In this document: positions 1-6,296 of the stretch, in pieces | Layout: every line of letters begins with the position of its first letter | Position numbering within the stretch: the first letter of the stretch is position 1 | Origin: Candidatus Altarchaeota archaeon | GTDB taxonomy: Archaea > Altiarchaeota > Altiarchaeia > IMC4 > QMZM01 | Assembly (NCBI GenBank): GCA_015523055.1 | Contig: WALD01000034.1 | Location: 1 to 9,214, forward strand | DNA length: 9,214 nt | Direction: 5' to 3' | Notes under the pieces: model-generated | What the model saw: the letters and a program-made list of their open reading frames with translations, nothing else | Databases searched by the model: none | Told to the model about the DNA's origin: nothing | Translations under genes and position numbers: made by a program

Positions 1-17
1 CCCATTTCTAATATAAG

Positions 18-179
18 ATGCCAGCACTGAAGAAAAGAGAGTACAGTGGCCCCGCTGGAGGGGCAGGTCTTATCCGATACTTTGATGTAGATGAGGGCGG
101 ACCGAAAATGGATCCGAGGTTCGTAGTTGGAATAGTTATAGCTTTAATTCTTCTGGAGCTTTTGACCTCGATATTATAA
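18..179 (+). CDS. secG: Preprotein translocase subunit Sec61-beta (archaeal SecG-type)
   Basis: This 53-residue protein is the small, non-essential-type subunit of the archaeal SecYEG/Sec61 protein-conducting channel in the cytoplasmic membrane. It shows the family layout: a short basic, Gly-rich N-terminus (MPALKKREYSGPAGGAG), the hallmark LIRYFDVDEGGPKMDP at about residues 18-33, then a single C-terminal transmembrane helix (about 35-53, FVVGIVIALILLELL) ending at the stop codon. Length matches archaeal homologues (50-60 aa). The ATG at 18 is the only sensible start, because the first residues already match the family. No Shine-Dalgarno is visible in the 17 bases before it, and any promoter lies outside the window. 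It converges with the MFS permease gene, 34 bp apart. The gene is short enough to be missed by length-filtered gene callers. Confidence 0.93.
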   Translation: MPALKKREYSGPAGGAGLIRYFDVDEGGPKMDPRFVVGIVIALILLELLTSIL

Positions 180-213
180 TCTCTGGTTTTCATAAATTCT
201 AGTCACCCTGAAG

Positions 214-1383
214 CTACATCCTCAAGGAATTTCTGAAAGCGATGAAGAGAACTACGGAGAGTGTGCTGGATATGGTACCGTAGATGAAGGTCATCACAGG
301 GGAGATCTGCCACAGGAATCCGGCTATGAGGCTGGCAGGAAGTGCCAATAGACCCGTAGTGGTATGGAAGACCCCCAGCCCTGTAGCCCTTAATTCCCCC
401 GGAGACATATCAGAGACATAAGCCCTCTGGTTTCCGTCAATCATTGCGGTGGCCACACCATACATTGCAAAGAGGACCATAAAGGCATTTATGGAATTAA
501 AAAAGGCAAAACCAAGGGAGGTGAGTGAGAACATCAGATAGCCGGAGGCGATGACCGTTCCCCTCCCAACCCTATCGGATAGCATGCCGGAGGGTGTTGC
601 GAGCAGGGCATAAAAGATATTGAAGAGGACATACAGGAGGATTGGCACCCCAACCGACAATCTGCCGGTAAAGAACTCCTGTGCCCTGAGAATGAAGAAC
701 ATATAGCTGAAATTTGCCAGAGCGAAAATTCCTGAAATCAGGATAAATATTCCAAGGGGACGGGGGAGGTTTTTATAGCCCATACCCCGGTTAATCCCTG
801 ATGGTTTGCCCCTTTTCTCTTTCACAAAATATAGCGGTATTAGTGAAAGAAATGAGATAATGGCTGCTATAAATATGATTGAACTGAAATCAAGTTTTTG
901 AAACCAGAAGAGGAGGAAGACTACAATCGAGCCAAATATCGCTCCGAGGGTGTCCAGCGTCCTGTGAATACCGAATCCTTTGCCCCTCTCCCCGGGCATG
1001 GAGTCCGAGATGATAGCATCTCTTGGTGCGGTTCTCAGTCCCTTGCCCACCCTTTCCAGGCCCGAAAAGAGCAGGATATGCTGCCATGTTCTGGAAAAGG
1101 CAAGTAATAGCTTGAAAACGGAGGATGTCAGATACCCTGAGGAAACAAATATCTTTCTCCTTCCCGTTTTATCAGAGTAGTACCCGGACAGAACCTTCAG
1201 AATGCTTGAGATACTGTCTCTCAACCCGCCTATTAATCCCACCAACAGGCCGGTGCCGCCCAGTCTGATGATGAACAGGGGCAGGACAGGCAGAATCATC
1301 TCGCTGCTCAGGTCGTTCAAAAAGCTTACAGCCCCAAGCAAAAGAACATTTACATTAACCCCTTTCAGTTTTTTAATATCCAT
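214..1383 (-). CDS. MFS permease, third gene of the purP operon
   Basis: A 389-residue polytopic membrane protein of the major facilitator superfamily, with about 12 hydrophobic segments in two halves. The MFS motif A appears as GYYSDKTGRRK (67-77) after helix 2 and again, degenerate, as GMLSDRVGRG (266-275) in the second half. The stretches SFLNDLSSEMILPVLPLFI (20-38) and GKGLRTAPRDAIISDS (113-128), followed by FGIHRTLDTLGA, belong to a widespread prokaryotic MFS subgroup whose substrate is not known to me. A positively charged central loop (about 186-207) separates the halves. The ATG start lies 6 bp after the stop of the upstream PurP gene, so the two are probably co-transcribed. No clear Shine-Dalgarno precedes it. 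Linkage to purine synthesis suggests a transported metabolite such as formate, a nucleobase or a folate, but that is guilt by association only. Confidence 0.85.
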   Translation of the reverse strand: MDIKKLKGVNVNVLLLGAVSFLNDLSSEMILPVLPLFIIRLGGTGLLVGLIGGLRDSISSILKVLSGYYSDKTGRRKIFVSSGYLTSSVFKLLLAFSRTWQHILLFSGLERVGKGLRTAPRDAIISDSMPGERGKGFGIHRTLDTLGAIFGSIVVFLLFWFQKLDFSSIIFIAAIISFLSLIPLYFVKEKRGKPSGINRGMGYKNLPRPLGIFILISGIFALANFSYMFFILRAQEFFTGRLSVGVPILLYVLFNIFYALLATPSGMLSDRVGRGTVIASGYLMFSLTSLGFAFFNSINAFMVLFAMYGVATAMIDGNQRAYVSDMSPGELRATGLGVFHTTTGLLALPASLIAGFLWQISPVMTFIYGTISSTLSVVLFIAFRNSLRM

Positions 1384-1389
1384 TGTTTA

Positions 1390-2445
1390 TCAGTATATGA
1401 CCCTATCCAATCTCTTCCCGGCCTCTTTTATCTCCCTTGCGATTCTCCTCCCCATACTCATTGGTTCTCTGTAGAGAAGCTGCGAATAGGGCGATCCCTG
1501 CATGTAAAGGTTAGTGCCGGCAACAATTCTTGCAGATATTTCAAATACAACGAATTCCAGCTCCTCGGTGCAGATGCTCTCGATGCAGAAGGGCCCAACC
1601 ATGCCTGGCCTGAACAGAGCCTTTGATGCATTTACCAGATTCTCGGCTATATCCATCATTGAGGGGAGGAGGGATTCCCTCGCGACAACAGGAATATTGC
1701 CGGCGACAACAAAACTTGGGTTAGGATGCTCAGTAAGGAGATGGGATATCCTCGCAACGCCGTCCACATTCGTTTCATATCTTATGTCAATCCCAAGCAG
1801 TTCAACCCTGTCCTTCAGGGGCGAGTAGAAGTAATGGGGATAGAATCTTATCCCGATTATGTATTCCTGAATTGTGAAATTCTCCCTATCCTCCAGTTTT
1901 ATCCCTTTTATATTCTCCTCAAATTCCATAGCGTTATTGGCCAGAAAGTAATTTCTTCCACCCCTGGCCCCCGGGAATTTTACTATTGAAAGGCGGTCAA
2001 TATCCTCTGGTCTGCTGAATTCTCCCGGTATCCTGAGCCCTGCCTTCCTGAGCCATTCTCTCTCCCTGGCCCTGTTGGACTCCCAGTCCAGAACGGCCCT
2101 GTTGCCAAAGACCGGAACCCTCAACCGGTTTTCTATATTCTTTGCCTCCACATATTCAACGAACGAACCGTGAGGGATGAGGATTACATTCCTCTTGAGC
2201 AATTCCTGCTGGAATTGGGCATTGAGGATGTCCTGATAATCCTTGACCGAGAGAATTTCATCAGCAATACCAAACCTCCTGTAGAATTTCTCCCTTCCTG
2301 GCCTGCAGATAACAAGAGTCCTGAACCCCTCATCCTTCGCCCCCTTCAGAATCTGTATGGCTGTGTGGCTCCCTATGGTTGCTATGGTAAGCTTCTTTCT
2401 GTCATATCCCTCAAGCACCTTGTGGATCTCATCGCTGGATATCAT
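1390..2445 (-). CDS. purP: PurP: formate-dependent FAICAR synthetase (FAICAR-forming ligase)
   Basis: This 351-residue ATP-grasp enzyme is predicted to formylate AICAR with free formate and ATP, giving FAICAR (late purine synthesis, cytosol). This is the archaeal replacement for the transformylase half of PurH. The N-terminal domain holds TIATIGSHTAIQILKGAKDEGF (key GSH at 25-27) and PHGSF (91-95). Next come VPVFGNRAVLDWES (110-123) and the ATP-grasp loop KFPGARGGRNYF (156-167). The C-terminal part has HYFYSPL (204-210), ELLGIDIRYETNVDG (215-229), GNIPVVARESLLP (249-261), PGMVGPFCIES (280-290) and FEISARIVAGTN (301-312). All are as I recall from methanogen PurP, and the length fits (about 360 aa). 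The ATG overlaps the stop of the upstream paralogue (ATGA), with a good Shine-Dalgarno GAGGTG 5 nt before it. Of the two paralogues, this one looks catalytically canonical. Confidence 0.92.
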   Translation of the reverse strand: MISSDEIHKVLEGYDRKKLTIATIGSHTAIQILKGAKDEGFRTLVICRPGREKFYRRFGIADEILSVKDYQDILNAQFQQELLKRNVILIPHGSFVEYVEAKNIENRLRVPVFGNRAVLDWESNRAREREWLRKAGLRIPGEFSRPEDIDRLSIVKFPGARGGRNYFLANNAMEFEENIKGIKLEDRENFTIQEYIIGIRFYPHYFYSPLKDRVELLGIDIRYETNVDGVARISHLLTEHPNPSFVVAGNIPVVARESLLPSMMDIAENLVNASKALFRPGMVGPFCIESICTEELEFVVFEISARIVAGTNLYMQGSPYSQLLYREPMSMGRRIAREIKEAGKRLDRVIY

Positions 2446-3569
2446 GTGACCACCTCGTCTAACCGCTCCTCCTCAACCGCCTTTCTGAGCTCCATCCCGA
2501 TTCTTTCTCCAACCGAAATTCCCTTTCCATACAGATACCCTGAATAGGGAGTAAACCGTGTTCCGGGAGAGCCCTGAACCCTGAGGCTTATATCAAAGAC
2601 AACTGCGATTTCCTTCGGCGGGCCGGGGGTAAAGGTTGCCTGAAGAGCAAAAGGACCTATGATACCCGGGGGATATTCCTTCTTCGAAACTCTGACGAAT
2701 CTCTCACCGAGTTCAAATATCTGCTCCAGTAGCGACTCCTTAACTGTGCATGCTATGTGGCCTGATTCAACGGTTTTCAGAGCAACATACCTCATAACCT
2801 CAATCTGCTCCTGTGCCGGAAGCCTGAGAATTCCATCCAGATTGGTCTGTCTTCGGGTATCAGTTCCCAGTAATTCAAGCCGGTCATCAAGGGGAGAGTA
2901 AAAATAGTTGAAATTCACCTGGGCCCCTACAATGAATTCCTCCACTATCGCCTTCTTCAATGCACCCTCTGTTATTGTCCCGGCAGCAAGAAGCTCGCCA
3001 GCCCTGTCCATGTATTCCTCAGGACTTGAAGCGAAGAAGAATGCCCGTTCATAGGTTCTTTGTGCTTCGCTCACCTTGACTAGAACGAGCCTGTCAATCT
3101 CATCCGGCTTTTTATATATCCTTGGGTATGGAATCCCTGCCTTTTCCATCAGATAGTATTGATTCCTTGGAGCGTCCCTTTCCTCTGCCCTTAACATTGC
3201 TCTTGAGCCAAACAGGGGCAGGAGGAATTCATTCTCAATTCTGTCAAATCCAACATATACCTCAAATGAGCGATGGGGGAGAAAGACTGTATTCCTCTTT
3301 TGCAACTCCAGAAGAATTTTATTATCTGTGATATCCGAGAATTTGTTCAGGATTATCGTTTCATCAACTATACCGAGCCTCCCGTCATACCTATAATACT
3401 GATTATAGGTTTTCTCCCTGCCCTTCTGGCAGACAACGATATTCCTAAAACCGCTCTCCTTTGCCCCCTTGCATATGTCCAGAGCAGAGTGCGAACCCAT
3501 CGCTCCGACCGTGATATTATCCAGAGTATAATCCTTCAAAAGTTCGTTTATCTCATTCCTCGAAATCAT
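2442..3569 (-). CDS. PurP-family paralogue with altered ATP-grasp loop (PurP2-like)
   Basis: A 375-residue protein homologous over its full length to the PurP encoded just downstream. It shares the N-terminal pattern MGSHSALDICKGAKESGF (24-41), PHRSFEVYV (98-106), LFGSRAML (119-126), NYFYSPL (221-227), ELLGTDTRRQTNLDG (232-246), VKESLLEQ (276-283), PGIIGPFALQ (301-310) and VFDISLRVQGSPGTRFTPYSG (key residues D325, R330, G333). It differs at the site where PurP has KFPGARGGRNYF: here residues 165-179 read KVSEAQRTYERAFFF, so the Gly-rich loop is gone. It also has an insertion of about 10 residues near 55-65 and a longer segment near 183-207. Archaeal genomes often carry more than one PurP group, and the function of such divergent members is not settled to my knowledge. 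It is first in the operon and starts at an ATG with no Shine-Dalgarno, suggesting a leaderless transcript. It may be a second ligase with another substrate, or a partner of PurP. Confidence 0.85.
   Translation of the reverse strand: MISRNEINELLKDYTLDNITVGAMGSHSALDICKGAKESGFRNIVVCQKGREKTYNQYYRYDGRLGIVDETIILNKFSDITDNKILLELQKRNTVFLPHRSFEVYVGFDRIENEFLLPLFGSRAMLRAEERDAPRNQYYLMEKAGIPYPRIYKKPDEIDRLVLVKVSEAQRTYERAFFFASSPEEYMDRAGELLAAGTITEGALKKAIVEEFIVGAQVNFNYFYSPLDDRLELLGTDTRRQTNLDGILRLPAQEQIEVMRYVALKTVESGHIACTVKESLLEQIFELGERFVRVSKKEYPPGIIGPFALQATFTPGPPKEIAVVFDISLRVQGSPGTRFTPYSGYLYGKGISVGERIGMELRKAVEEERLDEVVT
2451..2456 (-). promoter_or_regulatory. Shine-Dalgarno of purP
   Basis: On the minus strand GAGGTG lies 5 nt before the ATG at 2445, inside the last codons of the upstream paralogue. 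With the ATGA stop/start overlap it supports this start and points to coupled translation of the two PurP-family proteins. Most other starts in the window lack such a site. Confidence 0.7.
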
Positions 3570-3575
3570 TTTAAG
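3568..3575 (+). promoter_or_regulatory. Possible TATA element of the propeller surface protein gene
   Basis: ATTTTAAG lies 20-27 nt before the ATG at 3595, the distance expected for an archaeal TATA box driving a leaderless transcript. It overlaps the start codon of the divergent purP paralogue. The match to the consensus is only fair and no convincing BRE is seen, so this is tentative. Confidence 0.3.
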
Positions 3576-3594
3576 TGTTGGGTATTAATTACTA

Positions 3595-5775
3595 ATGAGT
3601 GTAAAAATGTCAGCGAAATGGGCTTTGCTATCGGTTTTTCTGATATTAATCTCAACAAACTCAATGGCTGAGGAAGGGCAGGGAATTTCACTGAAATGGG
3701 ATTATCAGTTTCCATCCAGGATTACGGCCATCATAGCGGATGATTGGAATAACGACAATTCAACTGATATTATTGTAGCTGCTTCAAAGAGCATCTACAT
3801 CCTTAATTCTGACGGGAGTCTGGAGAGGAAATACGACATTGATTCGAATGGTGAGATCTATGCATTGGCTATTGGGAATATAGATAACAAGACCGGAAAT
3901 GAAATTCTGGTCGGGACCGGTTTCATGCTGAGAGAGCGCTCCAATGAGACAAGGTTTGAATTCACAGGAACAGAGGCAACTAAAAAAACAAGGTATCTTT
4001 ATGAAACAATAAGGAATAAAGGAGGGCTATACTGCATAAGGAACGATGAGATTACTGAGCTAAGTGACATAGGTGAGTGGGTGAGGGCAATCCGTATCTC
4101 AGATCTGGACAATAATGGAACGAATGAAATAATAGTCGGCACCGGAGGAGCCAATACTGACTGGATGATGGAGTATGGTGAATGGACCGAAACCATCTGT
4201 GTTTATCATGACCGCCCAGGATTTGATACTCAGATATATAATTGCAGCGAAACACATCATAATGCAAGCTGGCATCGTGTTTCATACAATATGAACAACG
4301 GCTCCGTTTACATCTTGACGGGCAACGGTAGCATTCTTAGAAGGTATACCGTTGGTGATGCGGTCTGGGGTCTAAGCACATCTGACCTCTTTTATGATCG
4401 GGACGAGGAGATAGTGGCTGGCTCAGGCAATGAGGTATATGAATTGGATAAGGACCTGAAACCTCTCTGGAGTTATCCTCTCGATGGTGTTGCTAAAAAG
4501 ATAGAGGTGTCTGATATTGACAGGAATGGAAACAAGGTGATTATTGTTGAATTCATGGCAACAAACGTTAACGGGATAGCACTCATCGAGAGAGAAGGCA
4601 GGAAAATCTGGGATTACCGGGTTAAGGGCGATATAATCCGGGATTTTTACATAAAAAATATTGATCTGGATAAGGAGAAGGAGATATTGGTTGCCTCGCC
4701 CAACAAGATATATGTTGTCGATAAAGACGGTAGTCTCAAGAGGGAATTCTGGGTACCGGGGGGTATTGAGGGTATTCTCTCCACAGACCTGAACAACGAT
4801 AGCTATCCGGAGATTATAATCGCCTCAGGGGATACCCTCTATGACTATGAGATATCAAAAAGGGGGATAATAGAACAGAACGCCACCATCTATTACTCAC
4901 TTGCAGAAAAAAACTATGAAAGAGGGGATTACCAGAAGGCAGGGGAGTTTATCAGGGTAGCAAGAGTTCTCTATTCTGAAATCAACGATTCGGAGGGAAT
5001 TTCAAATTGCGATTCATTACTGAAGAAGGTGGAGGAGGGCATAAACAAGGGGAAATTAGTAGAGGCTCAATCTCTCTATAATCGGGCAATAATGAGGTAC
5101 ACCCTAAACGATTATCCCAATGCAAGAATGCTCGCAGAAAGAGCCAGACATCTCTATATAGAGATTGGTGATTCCGGGGGAATTGAAATGTGTAGCTCCC
5201 TGATAGAGGACATAGACAGGGCAGGAGGACTGGACAACATCACATCTGACAATATAACCTCAACTACAATCATCAATTCCACAACCAGCATACTAATCCC
5301 CATAACCCCGATAACAATTGCACCCATCGATAAAAATAAAAGGTCATTAGAATTCAGAATATATTCCTTCCTTGGGAACAGGGATAATGCACTAATTGTA
5401 ATAGAAATTGGTGTGGTTCTATTGATAATCTTTCTTGACATCAGGCATAGGTACTTCAAAAAGAAAAGAGAGATGAAGGCCAGAATCGGAGAGGGATGGG
5501 GGGAGAAATTGAGGGAATCCAAAGAGGAAACAAAACCGGAACCTGAGCCGGAGAAGGGGGGAGGGGAAAAAGAGAAGGAAGTAGAATCCGGGAGGGGATC
5601 AACTGATGCGAAGGAGGAGCCAAAAACAGAAGAACCCGAACCTGAAGAAAAGGTATCTGGGGAAGATGAAAAGCCGGTAGAAGATGAAAAGGTGGAGCTG
5701 CCTGAAACACCAGAGCTGTCCGAGGAGCTTGAGGAGATAGATAGGGAATTTCAGGAGAGATTTGGCAATGGATGA
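3595..5775 (+). CDS. Surface-anchored seven-repeat beta-propeller/TPR protein, function unknown
   Basis: A 726-residue protein I cannot assign to a named family. A signal peptide spans about 1-25 (basic start, hydrophobic core WALLSVFLILIS, likely cleavage after SMA). Residues 43-421 hold seven repeats of the form xxIxxxDIDNDGxxEIIVG...VYVLDxDGSL...W/Y, resembling FG-GAP/VCBS-like blades with acidic, possibly Ca-binding loops. Residues 424-545 are two or three TPR-like helical hairpins (YERGDYQKAGEFIRVARVLY, then YPNARMLAERARHLY). A Thr/Ser/Asn-rich linker (548-580) leads to one transmembrane helix (about 598-616), then RHRYFKKKREMKAR and an E/K/P-rich cytoplasmic tail to 726. The expected topology is N-terminus out, C-terminus in. 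All 14 N-glycosylation sequons are on the outer side. A second ATG at codon 5 is an alternative start. The gene is divergent from the purP operon (25-bp gap) and convergent with the exporter-family gene (5-bp gap), so it is probably monocistronic. A role as sensor or in adhesion is conceivable but unproven. Confidence 0.85.
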   Translation: MSVKMSAKWALLSVFLILISTNSMAEEGQGISLKWDYQFPSRITAIIADDWNNDNSTDIIVAASKSIYILNSDGSLERKYDIDSNGEIYALAIGNIDNKTGNEILVGTGFMLRERSNETRFEFTGTEATKKTRYLYETIRNKGGLYCIRNDEITELSDIGEWVRAIRISDLDNNGTNEIIVGTGGANTDWMMEYGEWTETICVYHDRPGFDTQIYNCSETHHNASWHRVSYNMNNGSVYILTGNGSILRRYTVGDAVWGLSTSDLFYDRDEEIVAGSGNEVYELDKDLKPLWSYPLDGVAKKIEVSDIDRNGNKVIIVEFMATNVNGIALIEREGRKIWDYRVKGDIIRDFYIKNIDLDKEKEILVASPNKIYVVDKDGSLKREFWVPGGIEGILSTDLNNDSYPEIIIASGDTLYDYEISKRGIIEQNATIYYSLAEKNYERGDYQKAGEFIRVARVLYSEINDSEGISNCDSLLKKVEEGINKGKLVEAQSLYNRAIMRYTLNDYPNARMLAERARHLYIEIGDSGGIEMCSSLIEDIDRAGGLDNITSDNITSTTIINSTTSILIPITPITIAPIDKNKRSLEFRIYSFLGNRDNALIVIEIGVVLLIIFLDIRHRYFKKKREMKARIGEGWGEKLRESKEETKPEPEPEKGGGEKEKEVESGRGSTDAKEEPKTEEPEPEEKVSGEDEKPVEDEKVELPETPELSEELEEIDREFQERFGNG
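3721..4857 (+). repeat. Seven protein-level propeller repeats
   Basis: The repeats begin near residues 43, 88, 163, 257, 301, 349 and 391 of the surface protein. Each has an Asp-rich loop such as SDLDNNGTNEIIVG (169-182), KNIDLDKEKEILVA (354-367) or TDLNNDSYPEIIIA (397-410). This is followed by a short strand pair such as KIYVVDKDGSLKREF. Repeats 2 and 3 carry insertions of 30 to 50 residues containing three of the protein's five cysteines. Seven is a common blade number for closed propellers. The repeats are diverged at the DNA level. Confidence 0.65.
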
Positions 5776-5780
5776 ATTCC

Positions 5781-6257
5781 TCAGATTAGTCTTATGAACA
5801 GATCAAATGCTCCAACACCCGTTAATGACACTATCGTTACTATAATCCCTGCAATCAGAACGCCGATAATGTCTGCTATCATGAATTTTTTATAGTCCAG
5901 GCCAATCAGATAAGCTGCCAGTGCCCCGGAGTATACCCCTGAGCCGGGGAGAGGAAGGGCTATGAAGATTGCAATCCCAAACTCACCATATCTGCCCACA
6001 TACCTATCAATCCTCCTCTGGGTTCTCCCAACATACATCCAGTATAAACTATTAATAATCCCTATTCTTGTAGCTATTCTTATTATCCTGTCTATGAGGA
6101 GGTATAATACCGCACCCAGAATTATGTTTATAACGACGCAGACAAGGAATACAAGAACCCAGTTTAGGTTGGTTTTAAGGATGCCATAGGGTATGGATGC
6201 CCTCAATTCCAGAAAGGGTAAAAGGGTAATCCATATAAGATTTAGAATTTCATTCAT
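5781..6257 (-). CDS. Small multidrug export family membrane protein (COG2426-type)
   Basis: A 158-residue integral membrane protein with about four hydrophobic segments. It carries the two signatures I associate with the Sm_multidrug_ex family: LPFLELRASIPYG (13-25) in the first helix and ALPLPGSGVYSGALAAYLIG (100-119). Between them is a basic cytoplasmic loop, RTQRRIDRYVGRYGEFG. The family name comes from sequence classification; transport by these proteins is poorly documented and the substrate here is unknown. The length is typical. The ATG at 6257 is directly abutted by AAGGAGG with no spacer, which is unusual, but the family match starts close to this Met and no better in-frame ATG exists nearby. 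It is divergent from the TFE gene over 39 bp and convergent with the propeller surface protein gene. Confidence 0.85.
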   Translation of the reverse strand: MNEILNLIWITLLPFLELRASIPYGILKTNLNWVLVFLVCVVINIILGAVLYLLIDRIIRIATRIGIINSLYWMYVGRTQRRIDRYVGRYGEFGIAIFIALPLPGSGVYSGALAAYLIGLDYKKFMIADIIGVLIAGIIVTIVSLTGVGAFDLFIRLI

Positions 6258-6264
6258 CCTCCTT
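6258..6264 (-). promoter_or_regulatory. Shine-Dalgarno-like AAGGAGG touching the start codon
   Basis: A perfect AAGGAGG on the minus strand runs straight into the ATG at 6257 with zero spacing, whereas 4-10 nt is usual. Either the site is fortuitous, or initiation occurs slightly downstream at a non-standard codon. Confidence 0.45.
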
Positions 6265-6273
6265 AATATTTAT
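6263..6273 (+). promoter_or_regulatory. Probable TATA element of the TFE gene
   Basis: TTAATATTTAT is centred 29 nt before the ATG at 6297. An archaeal transcript starting about 25 nt downstream of the TATA centre would begin within a few bases of the start codon. This agrees with the absence of a Shine-Dalgarno there. The upstream flank is pyrimidine-rich, so no BRE is evident. Confidence 0.5.
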
Positions 6274-6283
6274 CCCTGGGATA
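6271..6283. promoter_or_regulatory. 13-nt inverted repeat between divergent promoters, candidate operator
   Basis: TATCCCTGGGATA is a perfect inverted repeat (6-bp arms, one central base). It is almost centred in the 39-bp gap between the exporter-family gene and the TFE gene, and touches the inner edges of both predicted TATA elements. A bound dimer there would occlude both promoters. No regulator is identified in the window. Confidence 0.45.
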
Positions 6284-6295
6284 CATAATAATATA
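6283..6295 (-). promoter_or_regulatory. Possible TATA element of the exporter-family gene
   Basis: On the minus strand TATATTATTATGT is centred about 32 nt before the ATG at 6257. That predicts a leader of roughly 7 nt. It mirrors the TATA element of TFE on the other side of the inverted repeat. Confidence 0.4.
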
Positions 6296-6296
6296 C

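Noticed and set aside
8..193. 61-codon minus-strand ORF over the Sec61-beta gene
   Set aside because: It is antisense to a clear Sec61-beta gene and has no recognisable protein features.
180..213. Terminator between the convergent Sec61-beta and MFS genes
   Set aside because: There is only a TTTT run and no hairpin in 34 bp; too weak to call.
1390..3569. PurP pair as an assembly duplication or very recent duplication
   Set aside because: The two proteins differ at most positions, in loop lengths and in catalytic-loop sequence, so the duplication is old.
5154..5522. 122-codon minus-strand ORF inside the surface protein gene
   Set aside because: It is a frame shadow of the linker and membrane helix region. 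The plus-strand frame has coherent domains, sequons and a membrane helix.
5456..5710. 84-codon minus-strand, Pro/Leu/Phe-rich ORF
   Set aside because: Its composition is just the complement of the Glu/Lys/Pro-rich tail of the sense protein.
3595..5775. Surface protein as a PQQ-type dehydrogenase or WD40 protein
   Set aside because: The repeats carry DxDNDGxxEIIVG-like loops rather than PQQ tryptophan-docking motifs or WD dipeptides, and no catalytic residues are evident.
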